A stretch of 64,000 nucleotides of DNA from Chryseobacterium sp. OV279 (GCF_900128945.1 NZ_FQUD01000001.1:1353450-1417449); one strand, 5' to 3'; positions 27,132 to 35,274 are shown, numbered from the stretch's first letter. The notes: generated by a model from the letters alone, not told the origin. Program-made: numbers and translations.

Positions 27132-27160
27132 TTAATTTAATTTTATTAAAATTAAATTAA
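27132..27160. repeat. AT-only perfect palindrome
   Basis: 14-bp arms made only of A and T around a central T, 86 bases before the start of the six-cysteine peptide. The remainder of the stretch 26977-27131 shows nothing. Could be a regulatory site or an upstream terminator remnant. Confidence 0.45.
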
Positions 27161-27246
27161 AAATGTTCTTATTTTTTGACTTTTTTATTTATTTTTTCAA
27201 TAAAAAGTGCTATGTTTACAATTCAGTCAAATTAAAGATTTATACT

Positions 27247-27435
27247 ATGAAAAGAAAACTAACGAGAAAAGAATTGAAAAACACAACGGGATCAGGACCC
27301 CTTAAACCAGAAACGGGAATAGAAACAGGTGATCCAACAGGTGTTGCATGTGGAGGTTCGCACTGTCCTGATGACAGCTACAGATGTTGTTATCACCGTG
27401 CCGGAAATTATTGCAGCACATCTACATGTATGTAA
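27247..27435 (+). CDS. Six-cysteine secreted-peptide precursor (bacteriocin-like), variant leader
   Basis: 62 residues from ATG 27247; the frame open from 27163 adds a Phe-rich stretch that does not look coding. The leader MKRKLTRKELKNTTGSG resembles the leaders of the two other peptides in the window, with GSG in place of GG. The core has six Cys at residues 35, 40, 47, 48, 56 and 61 (C-C-CC-C-C). Flanked by its own AT-rich upstream region and terminator, so it is a separate transcription unit. Such peptides are often labelled bacteriocin-like in this family. No processing transporter or modifying enzyme is nearby. Confidence 0.75.
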   Translation: MKRKLTRKELKNTTGSGPLKPETGIETGDPTGVACGGSHCPDDSYRCCYHRAGNYCSTSTCM

Positions 27436-27444
27436 TCAGATATT

Positions 27445-27470
27445 GCCCTCTTTTTTTAAGGGGGCTTTTT
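27445..27470 (+). terminator. Terminator of the peptide gene
   Basis: GCCCTC and GGGGGC (one G-U pair) around an A/T loop, then TTTTT; 10 bases after the stop. Confidence 0.75.
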
Positions 27471-27570
27471 GTTCCTATTCTTTAAGAACAGTGACCCGCT
27501 CTATCTGCTCATTTTTAAACTATTGGTTTTATAGGGAAATCAGAAAATGAACAAGTCATTTCTTATCTTT

Positions 27571-27605
27571 GATAGTATCATTTGATACTATCAAATGATA
27601 CTATC
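27571..27605. repeat. Nested palindrome/direct repeat
   Basis: GATAGTATCA is followed by TGATACTATC twice (27583 and 27596). ATTTGATACTATCAAAT (27580-27596) is a 17-base palindrome with a single central base. Lies between two convergent genes; no T run. Confidence 0.6.
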
Positions 27606-27625
27606 AGGTTTTGATGCAATCATGC

Positions 27626-27964
27626 TTAAATCCCTTCCACTCTCGATGTTTGATCCTGTAGATTCAGACTCAGTCTCACCATACTTTCTTCCATGGCTCT
27701 AAGATCATGAATTTGGTTGGCAGGCAGAGCGATCATCATTCCTTTCTTTAATGGATAGCGCTGACCATCGGTTCCAAAATCAATACTTCCTTCCAGAATC
27801 TGTACTACGATGGGATAGGGAGCTTTATGTTCTTTCATTTCCTGTCCTTTGCGGAAAAGGATTCTTATTTCTTTGGCAAGATCTGTTTTGATCATTATTT
27901 TTATAGCAGGTTTATGACCGTCTTCATAGTGTAATTCTTCGTAAAATGATGCAGTGTATACCAT
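27626..27964 (-). CDS. Cupin-domain protein
   Basis: 112 residues from ATG at 27964 (MVYTASFYEELHYEDG). The longer frame to 27991 adds nine residues of doubtful value. A single small cupin barrel (about 25-105): YPIVVQILEGSIDFGTDGQRYPL as motif 1 and ALPANQIHDLRA as motif 2. Only one His is left in the usual metal positions, so metal binding is uncertain. Cytoplasmic sensor or small enzyme; substrate unknown. No operon partner. Confidence 0.8.
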   Translation of the reverse strand: MVYTASFYEELHYEDGHKPAIKIMIKTDLAKEIRILFRKGQEMKEHKAPYPIVVQILEGSIDFGTDGQRYPLKKGMMIALPANQIHDLRAMEESMVRLSLNLQDQTSRVEGI

Positions 27965-28064
27965 GATATGTATTTTGGAATTTAATACCATTAATTTACG
28001 GAAAATATCAGTGAAGTTTTATATGATCTATACCCATGTTTTTACTAAACTTGTGATTTAAAAG

Positions 28065-28460
28065 ATGAGACAAACCCTATTTTATTTTTTATTGTGTTCT
28101 TTAATTACTGTAAGCTGTACGGCTGACAAAGAAGATTTGATTGGACGATACTCCTATCATAGTAATCAACTTACTGATTCGTTGATCTTAAAGGATGATC
28201 TGTACATTCATAAAATATTCAATAAGGATTCATTGATGTATGAAGGAAGCGGGAATTGGAATTTAGACGCAAATAGAATCACACTGATGAAATTCTACAA
28301 TAATGAAAATGATCCGATAGAAGAACCGTTATCCAATGAAGCAGCTGAAAAATTTCTGATGCGCGTTTCCTGTCCTGTTTATAAAAAGGGTAAAGAGATT
28401 ATCATTGAAATCAATGCTGACGAAGGAATTGAATATAAAAAAGAAGCTGAAAAGAAATAA
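28065..28460 (+). CDS. Small lipoprotein of unknown function
   Basis: 131 residues. Signal peptide MRQTLFYFLLCSLITVSC with lipobox Cys at about 18, then TADKEDLIGRYSYHS. The GRY-x-YHS text followed by short beta strands (GSGNWNLDANRITLMKFY) resembles small lipocalin-like or META-type stress lipoproteins, but no family is certain. Divergent from the cupin gene (start codons about 100 bases apart). Confidence 0.7.
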   Translation: MRQTLFYFLLCSLITVSCTADKEDLIGRYSYHSNQLTDSLILKDDLYIHKIFNKDSLMYEGSGNWNLDANRITLMKFYNNENDPIEEPLSNEAAEKFLMRVSCPVYKKGKEIIIEINADEGIEYKKEAEKK

Positions 28461-28514
28461 ATTTTATAAGTAGCTCTTTCAACCTGTAATACCGACGAAT
28501 CATTGACCTAAGAA

Positions 28515-28710
28515 ACTGGAGCGTCAAGAAAATGAATTCTGTGAACGTTAAAAAAACGCTTCTGTCTGAGTGCGGGACAAATCCTGATTCTCAATATATA
28601 GTGTTACCGCACGAGTTTAGAGTTTTTAGAGAACAGATTTCATTTTTAGCGGAAGGTTCTAAGTCTTGAATTTTTGGTTCATTTTGCTTCAAGGCAAAAG
28701 AACAAATTAT
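28515..28710. repeat. About 200-base dispersed intergenic repeat, copy A
   Basis: Shares long stretches, in the same order and orientation, with 39290-39500: CTGTGAACGTTAA, CTGTCTGA, GATTCTCAATATA, TTTTTAGAGAACAG, GTCTTGAATTTTTGGT. No open frame. The stretch 28461-28770 holds nothing else except the GH3 terminator. Confidence 0.75.
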
Positions 28711-28720
28711 AGAATAAAAA

Positions 28721-28746
28721 AAAAGCAGATCCCATAGAACCTGCTT
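28721..28746 (-). terminator. Terminator of the GH3 gene
   Basis: On the minus strand AGCAG pairs with CTGCT across an 12-base loop, followed by at least eight T's; 25 bases past the stop. Confidence 0.7.
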
Positions 28747-28770
28747 AGATATTTAAATATATTAATAAAA

Positions 28771-31032
28771 CTACTTCAACGTAAACTTCACTTTCGTCTT
28801 AACTGCATCAGAAGAATTCCCGATCTGCGCCTCAAAATCTCCAGGCTCAGCCGTCCATTCATGCTTATCTGCATCAAAATAGCTCAATGCCGTTTTATCA
28901 ATCGTGAACGTCACTTCTTTCTGCTCACCGGGATTTAAATATACCTTTTCAAAACCTTTCAGTTCCTTTGCAGGACGTGGTACAGAAGCTTTGATATCGC
29001 TTATGTATAACTGTGCAACTTCCGCACCGGCTTTCTTCCCTGTATTTTTTACAGTCACCGTGAAAGTGATCTTATCGTCTGGAGACATCACCGTTTTATC
29101 AGCAGTAGCCTTTCCAAACTCAAAGGTTGTATAACTTAAACCATGCCCGAAGCTGAACAAAGGTTTGATTTTCTTCGTGTCATGCCAACGGTATCCTACA
29201 AAAACACCTTCGTTATACGTAATATTGATTGGGTTTTTCTGGTCTTTTCCTTTTCCGGCAGCCAGTTCGTCTTTCTGTCCTGGATATTCTCCCAATTGGT
29301 GTGCTGAATTATCTTCAAGTTTCACAGGGAAAGTAAACGGAAGCTTCCCGGAAGGATTCGCATCACCTGCCAAAACAGAAGCGATAGAATTTCCTGCCTC
29401 AGAACCCAGATACCACGACTGAAGAACAGAAGGAACCTCTTTAATCCAAGGCATTGCTACCGCGTTTCCGGAAACCAAAACTACAGCAAGATTTTTATTC
29501 GCTTTTGCTAATGCTGAGATCACGTTATCCTGATTGTAAGGAAGTCCGTAGCTTTTTCTATCATTACCTTCACTGTCCTGGAAGTCTGCTTTATTCAGGC
29601 CTCCCACGAAAATAACATAGTCGGATTTTTTGGCTAATTCTACAGCTTCGTTCAGTAATTCTGCTGCAGAACGGTCGTCTTTTAAGTTCTGTCCGGATTT
29701 TACCCCGTTGTATTCTCCGCCGATGTCTCCTACATAACCTCTCGCATACTGCACATCCGCCTGTTTTCCAAATCTGGATTTGATTCCGTCTAATGGAAGC
29801 GTTTCATATTTTACTTTTAAAGAAGAAGAACCACCACCAACAGTCATGATTTTGATGGCATTTTCACCGATAACGGCAATTTTTTTAGCTTTATTAATAT
29901 CGATAGGAAGTACATTTCCCTGATTTTTTAGCAATACAATTCCTTCTTCTCCAATCTCTTTGGCTACCGCTTTATGTTCTTCAGAAGCAATATTCCCGAA
30001 AGGTTTGTTCCTGTTCATCGTCGTTTTATAGGCTAAACGAAGGAGTCTGGTTACTTTGTCGTCAAGTTCCTGAGTTCCTGCTTTTCCTGCTTTGATGAGG
30101 TCTAAATAAGGTTTTGCTAAATAATAATTGTCGTAAGCATTTTTAGTACCGGCAGAAAGTCCGTTCGTCCAGCTCCCGAATTCAAGATCCAGTCCGTTGT
30201 GAATGGCCTGCTCCGTATTGTTGACCGCTCCCCAGTCGGAAACCACAACTCCTTTATAGCCCCATTCTTTTTTCAGAATGTCATTTAAAAGATATTGATT
30301 TTGACTGGCATATTGGTTTTTGTACATGTCATAGGCGCCCATGATCGTCCATGAATCTCCTTCAGTGACCGCCGCTTTGAAAGGGGGGAGATAAATTTCA
30401 TAAAGCGTTCTGTCATCAATATTGACATTGCTCGTATGACGGAACATTTCCTGATTGTTCAATGCAAAATGCTTCACAGAAGTCGCCACACCATTGGATT
30501 GTACCCCTTTGATGTAAGGAACCACCATTTTTGAAGTTAAGTAAGGGTCTTCGCCCATATATTCGAAGTTTCTACCGTTCAGTGGTGTTCTGTAGATATT
30601 GACACCAGGTCCCAGAAGAATATCTTTTTTTCTGTATCGGGCTTCTTCGCCCAGAGCTTTCCCGTAATTCCAGGACATTTTTTTGTTCCATGTTGCAGAA
30701 AGTGCCGTCAGGGCAGGGTAGGCGATGATTGAGTCATTCGTCCATCCGGCCTGGTCCCATTCGTCCCACATCACTTCCGGACGTACCCCGTGAGGTCCGT
30801 CTGTAGTCCAGAATTCAGGAATTCCCAGTCTTGGAACACCGGGTGAACTGAACTTGGACTGTGCATGCAGCATAGCCACTTTTTCTTCCACGGTCATTCT
30901 CGAAAGAGCATCCTGAATACGTTGCTCTACAGGTTTTGATTCATCTAAATAAACGGGTTGAGTATGAGTCTGAGCCATATACGAAGCAGCAATAAAAGTG
31001 AATAAACTTACAATGGCGGTTTTCTTGAACAT
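28771..31032 (-). CDS. bglX: Glycoside hydrolase family 3 beta-glucosidase, periplasmic
   Basis: 753 residues with signal peptide (ends SYMAQTHT, about residue 20). Domains: GH3 N-terminal TIM barrel (about 35-350) with nucleophile in YKGVVVSDWGAV (Asp in SDW, about residue 270), GH3 C-terminal alpha/beta sandwich (about 385-620), and fibronectin-III-like domain (about 660-735, VTVKNTGKKAGAEVAQLYIS). It releases terminal beta-glucose (possibly xylose) from oligosaccharides in the periplasm. The length and order match BglX. It stands alone; no susCD pair is next to it. Confidence 0.9.
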   Translation of the reverse strand: MFKKTAIVSLFTFIAASYMAQTHTQPVYLDESKPVEQRIQDALSRMTVEEKVAMLHAQSKFSSPGVPRLGIPEFWTTDGPHGVRPEVMWDEWDQAGWTNDSIIAYPALTALSATWNKKMSWNYGKALGEEARYRKKDILLGPGVNIYRTPLNGRNFEYMGEDPYLTSKMVVPYIKGVQSNGVATSVKHFALNNQEMFRHTSNVNIDDRTLYEIYLPPFKAAVTEGDSWTIMGAYDMYKNQYASQNQYLLNDILKKEWGYKGVVVSDWGAVNNTEQAIHNGLDLEFGSWTNGLSAGTKNAYDNYYLAKPYLDLIKAGKAGTQELDDKVTRLLRLAYKTTMNRNKPFGNIASEEHKAVAKEIGEEGIVLLKNQGNVLPIDINKAKKIAVIGENAIKIMTVGGGSSSLKVKYETLPLDGIKSRFGKQADVQYARGYVGDIGGEYNGVKSGQNLKDDRSAAELLNEAVELAKKSDYVIFVGGLNKADFQDSEGNDRKSYGLPYNQDNVISALAKANKNLAVVLVSGNAVAMPWIKEVPSVLQSWYLGSEAGNSIASVLAGDANPSGKLPFTFPVKLEDNSAHQLGEYPGQKDELAAGKGKDQKNPINITYNEGVFVGYRWHDTKKIKPLFSFGHGLSYTTFEFGKATADKTVMSPDDKITFTVTVKNTGKKAGAEVAQLYISDIKASVPRPAKELKGFEKVYLNPGEQKEVTFTIDKTALSYFDADKHEWTAEPGDFEAQIGNSSDAVKTKVKFTLK

Positions 31033-31454
31033 AAAATGCCTTTTTATTGATTAACAACAAAAGTAAGTAAAATTTTTATTATCTCAAATTGAGAAAATGG
31101 ATTTTAATCAATAAATAGTTGATTCCGAGTTCTGAAGTTTGAGAGTCGGAGGGTTTTAGGGTACGGGATGTGTGTTACGGGTTTGTGAGTTTGAGAATCG
31201 GAGGGTTTTAGGGTTTAAGCGTTGTGGGGTGTAGGTTGCAGGTTCTGAGGTAAATGTTTGAAGTAGTAAAGAGAGAAAAAAACATTGAATGACAAATATC
31301 TGGCAGCTGAGGCTTCCCAAGCCACCAGTCCTGTCTCTTTATCTGAAAAAAAGTAAATCTATATTATGGAATCTACCCCAAAACTCAAAACCCGCAACAA
31401 ACTCATCCATCATCATTTATAACTCATCCCCTATTACTCATTGCTAATTACTCA
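31033..31454. other. 422-base intergenic region with a 52-base-period direct repeat
   Basis: A segment GTTTGAGA(G/A)TCGGAGGGTTTTAGGG occurs twice (starting about 31138 and 31190). No gene seen. Holds the upstream region of the GH3 gene and the 3' end of the met operon. Confidence 0.5.
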
Positions 31455-32273
31455 TTACTCATGATTTTCCCATCCCTTCACCGCACCGCCTTTGAAGATC
31501 TCTTCAGCTTTTTTAGCCACTTCATCAGACTGATAAGCCTTAACAAAGTTTTTCACTTTGGCGGAATTTTTATTGTCATGGGTAGCAACGATGACGTTCA
31601 CGTAGGGAGAATCTTTATCCTCGCTGAAAACGCCCTGTTTAGCTGGGTCTAATCCTGCCTGTGATGCAAAATTATTGTTGATAATAGCGATAACCACTTC
31701 TTTATCATCCAGAACTCTCGGAAGCTGCGGAGCCTCAATTTCGAGAATCTTCAACTGTTTTGGATTTTCGGTGATGTCAGTGACTTTTGGAAGAAGTCCG
31801 ACGCCTTCTTTTAATTTTAAAAGTCCGTTTTTCTGCAGAAGTAGGAGAGAGCGTCCCTCATTGGTGGGGTCATTCGGAATAACGATCGTGCTTCCATTCT
31901 GAAGCTGGCTGATGGTTTTGATCTTCTTTGAATAGGCAACAATAGGATAGACAAAAGTATTTCCAACTACGGCCAGTTTGTAGCCTCTCTGCTTCGACTG
32001 TTCGTTCAAATAAGGAACATGCTGGAAAGCATTGGCTTCAATATCTCCGTTGTTCAAAGCCTCATTTGGGACTACATAATCATTGAAGGGAATCAGTTCC
32101 ACATCAAGATTGTATTTTTCTTTAGCTACTTTTTTGGCAGCTTCAGCGATTTCAAGTTCCGGACCGTAAGTAATTCCTACCACGATGTGATTTGGGTCAT
32201 CTTTCTTTCCTGAACATGCATTGAATAGGAGGAGTCCGGCCGCTAAAACGGCTATGGTTTTTATCTTTTTCAT
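31455..32273 (-). CDS. metQ: Methionine ABC transporter substrate-binding lipoprotein
   Basis: 272 residues. Lipoprotein signal ending LLLFNAC (Cys about 20). NlpA/MetQ family text: VVGITYGPELEIAEAAKKVA, then VDVELIPFNDYV-like segment ELIPFNDYVVPNEALNNGDI, and NAFQHVPYLNEQ (about 82-93), the methionine-site block. It captures methionine in the periplasm for MetNI. Last gene of the operon, separated from metI by 87 bases that contain a hairpin. Confidence 0.93.
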   Translation of the reverse strand: MKKIKTIAVLAAGLLLFNACSGKKDDPNHIVVGITYGPELEIAEAAKKVAKEKYNLDVELIPFNDYVVPNEALNNGDIEANAFQHVPYLNEQSKQRGYKLAVVGNTFVYPIVAYSKKIKTISQLQNGSTIVIPNDPTNEGRSLLLLQKNGLLKLKEGVGLLPKVTDITENPKQLKILEIEAPQLPRVLDDKEVVIAIINNNFASQAGLDPAKQGVFSEDKDSPYVNVIVATHDNKNSAKVKNFVKAYQSDEVAKKAEEIFKGGAVKGWENHE

Positions 32274-32292
32274 TAGAATTTTTTATGATGAA

Positions 32293-32321
32293 AAGGTGGC
32301 TTCGAGTGCCTCAGCCACCTT
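32293..32321 (-). terminator. Intercistronic hairpin between metI and metQ
   Basis: AAGGTGGCT and AGCCACCTT form a 9-bp stem. On the operon's strand it is followed only by TTTTC, so it would be a leaky terminator or a message-stabilising hairpin. Confidence 0.5.
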
Positions 32322-32360
32322 TTTATTATTAGATTTATATTTTTAATTTCCATCTTTAAC

Positions 32361-33017
32361 TTACCTGTGATCAAATTTCTTCGCCAACCTGTCCCCTGCA
32401 AACTGTATGATAAACACCAGTGCTACCAAAAGGACCAATACCACATTCATAATCACAGCATCATAGCCGATATAACCATACTGATAGCCAATCTGTCCCA
32501 ATCCACCGGCTCCTAGCGCTCCACCCATTGCAGAATACCCCACCAAAGTGATCAGGGTGATCGCTGCATTGTTGATCAGGGAAGGAAGTGCTTCCGGAAG
32601 CAATACTTTCTGAATAATCTGTAAAGGAGACGCACCCAAAGCTCTGGCCGTTTCTATCAGACCATGCGGAACTTCAAGAAGGCTGTTTTCCACCAGTCTG
32701 GCGATAAACGGAGCTGCCCCAACACTTAACGGAACCAAAGCGGCATTCATACCGATGGAAGTCCCAATGATTACCCTGGTGAAAGGAATCATCCAGACAA
32801 TTAAAATAATAAATGGAATAGACCTGAAAATATTAACCAGAATAGAAATAATCCTGTAATAAATTTTATTCTCCAGCAGCTGTCCTTTTCTTGTTAAAAA
32901 CAGTAAAATTCCTACCGGAAGACCTAAAACAAATCCAAAAAATCCTGAAACAAACGTCATGTAAACCGTTTCCCAAAGTCCCTTTCCCAAAAGAGCAATT
33001 ACCGAGTCACTAAGCAT
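32361..33017 (-). CDS. metI: Methionine ABC transporter permease
   Basis: 218 residues, five membrane helices. The ABC permease EAA loop reads LIETARALGASPLQIIQKVL (about 124-143). FGFVLGLPVGILLFLTRKGQ near the N-terminus and IPFIILIVWMIPFTR are typical of MetI. Its start overlaps the end of metN by 8 bases, implying coupled translation. Confidence 0.93.
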   Translation of the reverse strand: MLSDSVIALLGKGLWETVYMTFVSGFFGFVLGLPVGILLFLTRKGQLLENKIYYRIISILVNIFRSIPFIILIVWMIPFTRVIIGTSIGMNAALVPLSVGAAPFIARLVENSLLEVPHGLIETARALGASPLQIIQKVLLPEALPSLINNAAITLITLVGYSAMGGALGAGGLGQIGYQYGYIGYDAVIMNVVLVLLVALVFIIQFAGDRLAKKFDHR

Positions 33018-34038
33018 ATCCTTTTACTGTATTTTGAATTTTATTCTGGTTTAAATAATAGATCGCCTGCTGGTTTTCCTCGGTTTCACCTTGCAAATGA
33101 AGCAGGAGTTTCCCGAAGTTGGAATTGCCGAGATATTCCACATCAGCTTTCAGAAGTCGGTAAGGGATTTTATATTGGTCATAAAGCGTTGAAAGCAGTT
33201 TTTCAACACTGATATGTTCATTGAGTTCTATTTCAACCAGCGGAAATAAACCATCCTGTGGTTCTTTCTGCAGTTTTTTATTGAGTTCCTGAGGAATCGT
33301 CATGATATCTGAATTTATAAATTGTCGGATCACCGGATTTTCTTTATCCGAGATGATCTCGCTTAATGTTCCTTTTGCTAATAATTTTCCTTTGTCGATG
33401 ACAGCCACGTGATTGCAGACAGCCTTGATAACTTCCATTTCATGCGTGATCAGCAGAATAGTAATCCCAAGTCTTTGATTGATATCCCTTAAAAGCTGCA
33501 GAATGGATTGTGTAGTCGCTGGATCCAGTGCGCTGGTAGCTTCGTCACAGAGAAGAAGGTACGGATCATTGGCCAGTGCCCTTGCGATGGCTACTCTCTG
33601 TTTTTGACCTCCGGAAAGACTTCTGGGATAATCGTTGGCTTTGTCTTCCAGTCCTACAATTTTCAGTAGTTCATTGACTTTTCTGTTAATCTCATCTTTA
33701 CTGACATGATCCAGTTCCAATGAAAGTGCGACATTATCAAAAACCGTTCTCGATGAAAGCAGATTGAAATGCTGGAAGATCATCCCGATTTTTTTTCGTT
33801 CGGCAGCAAGCTGTTTTGAGTTTAACTGAATAAAATCCTTTCCGTTGATGATGATCTGGCCTTCGTCAGGTCTTTCCAGAAGATTGACGGTACGGATCAG
33901 GGTGCTTTTTCCGGCTCCGGAAAATCCTATGATCCCCACAATATCTCCTTTTTCAATACTGAGACTCACCTGATCCAGTGCTTTGAAAGACTGCTTTTTC
34001 TGATGAAATGTCTTTGAAATGTTTTTGATCTCTATCAT
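33010..34038 (-). CDS. metN: Methionine ABC transporter ATP-binding protein
   Basis: 342 residues. Walker A GFSGAGKST (about 38-46), signature LSGGQKQRVAIARAL (about 141-155), Walker B LLLCDEATSALDP (about 161-173), switch His in ITHEME (about 197). The C-terminal NIL/ACT-like domain (about 265-340) in E. coli MetN binds methionine and inhibits transport. It starts 21 bases after the EamA gene on the same strand. Confidence 0.94.
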   Translation of the reverse strand: MIEIKNISKTFHQKKQSFKALDQVSLSIEKGDIVGIIGFSGAGKSTLIRTVNLLERPDEGQIIINGKDFIQLNSKQLAAERKKIGMIFQHFNLLSSRTVFDNVALSLELDHVSKDEINRKVNELLKIVGLEDKANDYPRSLSGGQKQRVAIARALANDPYLLLCDEATSALDPATTQSILQLLRDINQRLGITILLITHEMEVIKAVCNHVAVIDKGKLLAKGTLSEIISDKENPVIRQFINSDIMTIPQELNKKLQKEPQDGLFPLVEIELNEHISVEKLLSTLYDQYKIPYRLLKADVEYLGNSNFGKLLLHLQGETEENQQAIYYLNQNKIQNTVKGYA

Positions 34039-34059
34039 TTTTAATGTATAGTTTTAATT

Positions 34060-35055
34060 TTAAATAGGCTGATACGGTCGTACCGTCTTATTGACCAATC
34101 GCTTCAGTTTTCTTATTTTTACTTTTGAGCGTTTCGAAAGCCTGAAATATTTGGTGACGTTGGTTAATAAAACGCCCAATAATATCACAGATAATCCATA
34201 CAATTGGCTTCCGTTAATGGTTTGTCCTGCTACGATCCAGCCCGCAAATACCGTAACGATAGGGTTGATGTAGGTATGCGTACTTACCAAAGCCGCAGGT
34301 TTTACAGAAAGCAGCCATATATAAGATAGATAAGCGACGATCGATCCGAAGAACACCAGAAACAGTACACCAGCCCATGCCGATACAGGAACATTGGAGA
34401 ATGAAAAACCGTGCCATTCTTGTCTGAATGATGCAATAATAAATGCAGCAACCCCCGCTGTGATCAGCTGTTGTGCAATATTCATAAAGGTAGACTGCGA
34501 AGCCGGATTTTTCTTTGAATATAAAGATCCCAAAACCCAGGCCACTGAACTTAATGCCAGTACAATAAAGGCTGTGATTCTCAGGTTTCCGTCTACTGCC
34601 GTGTGGTGTGCGCTGGAAACACTTCCTTTCAGGAATAATATTAAGCCCACAAAACCTATGATTAATCCTATTGGAATAAATTTATCTGAGAAATAATACT
34701 TCCAGTTTTTCTTATCAATTGCAATGAACCAGAAAGGACCTGTTGCAATGGCAATTGCTGCTTCAGAAGCTGATACATACTGTTCACCCCAGGCTACCAG
34801 ACCTGTTCCACCAGTAAGAATCAATATTCCAGTGATGGCATTTTTTTTCCAGTTGATCAGGGAATTGGCTTTTTCACCCTTAGCCAGCAGCCATCCGATC
34901 ATCATCAGTCCAGCCGCCAGAAAACGGAACCCGGAAAGGATAAAAGGTGGAAATCCTTTCAGACCAAATGAAATCGCGAGGAATGTAATTCCCCAAATGA
35001 CGTAAATATTGATAAATGCCACCGGCACCAGCCAGCTGTTTTTAGAAGTGCTCAT
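34060..35055 (-). CDS. EamA/DMT family transporter, first gene of the Met-attenuated operon
   Basis: 331 residues from ATG at 35055 (MSTSKNSWLVPVAFINIYVI). The frame runs back to 35148, but that part overlaps the attenuator hairpin and is not protein-like. Two EamA repeats (about 10-140 and 165-300), ten helices; WGITFLAISFGLKGFPPF is the typical opening and VSTHTYINPIVTVFAGW the second-repeat signature. Such proteins export amino acids or metabolites. It precedes metN by only 21 bases and follows a Met-rich leader, so its substrate may be methionine or a relative (inference). Confidence 0.88.
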   Translation of the reverse strand: MSTSKNSWLVPVAFINIYVIWGITFLAISFGLKGFPPFILSGFRFLAAGLMMIGWLLAKGEKANSLINWKKNAITGILILTGGTGLVAWGEQYVSASEAAIAIATGPFWFIAIDKKNWKYYFSDKFIPIGLIIGFVGLILFLKGSVSSAHHTAVDGNLRITAFIVLALSSVAWVLGSLYSKKNPASQSTFMNIAQQLITAGVAAFIIASFRQEWHGFSFSNVPVSAWAGVLFLVFFGSIVAYLSYIWLLSVKPAALVSTHTYINPIVTVFAGWIVAGQTINGSQLYGLSVILLGVLLTNVTKYFRLSKRSKVKIRKLKRLVNKTVRPYQPI

Positions 35056-35080
35056 TCTGTATGTTTTTTGTGTGATGGGT

Positions 35081-35114
35081 AAAAATAAAAAGGCCCTACA
35101 ACGTGGTAAGGCCT
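35081..35114 (-). terminator. Attenuator terminator of the eamA-metNIQ operon
   Basis: Read leftwards: AGGCCTTAC, loop CACGTT, GTAGGGCCT, then TTTTTATTTTT. A 9-bp stem with one G-U pair, placed between the leader peptide stop (35141) and the EamA start (35055). The loop-proximal CCACG can instead pair with CGTGG in the last codons of the leader ORF, giving an antiterminator. Confidence 0.75.
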
Positions 35115-35140
35115 CTGAAATATGTGATATAAAAGTAAGG

Positions 35141-35239
35141 TCAGCCACGGAATTTCTGATGCATAGGCATACAGTTGCACATCATCATAGTTTTGATGTT
35201 TTGTTTCTTAATGGATTGATGTTTAGATCCTTGTTTCAT
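35141..35239 (-). CDS. Methionine-rich leader peptide (attenuation)
   Basis: 32 residues, ATG at 35239, TGA at 35141-35143. Seven Met in all, six outside the start counted as five in a cluster: ...KTMMMCNCMPMHQKFRG. Three consecutive ATG codons followed by two more within six codons sit just ahead of a terminator hairpin in front of the methionine-transport operon. Expected mechanism: charged tRNA-Met scarcity stalls the ribosome, freeing the CGTGG segment at the end of the ORF to block the terminator. Not a structural protein. The opening KQGSKHQSIKKQ is basic and of no known family. Confidence 0.75.
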   Translation of the reverse strand: MKQGSKHQSIKKQNIKTMMMCNCMPMHQKFRG

Positions 35240-35266
35240 TTTATTTTCTTTTCCTGAATACGGTTG

Positions 35267-35274
35267 CAAATATA
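35267..35274 (-). promoter_or_regulatory. -7 box of the met leader transcript
   Basis: CAAATATA on the plus strand is TATATTTG on the minus strand, a perfect TAnnTTTG, 28 bases before the leader ATG. The -33 box is not clear. Confidence 0.6.

Noticed and set aside
33010..34038. SAM riboswitch upstream of metN
   Set aside because: Only 21 bases separate metN from the EamA gene, leaving no room; control is better explained by the leader further upstream.
35009..35257. 82-codon plus-strand frame over the met leader region
   Set aside because: Antisense to the leader peptide and attenuator, whose arrangement explains the sequence better.
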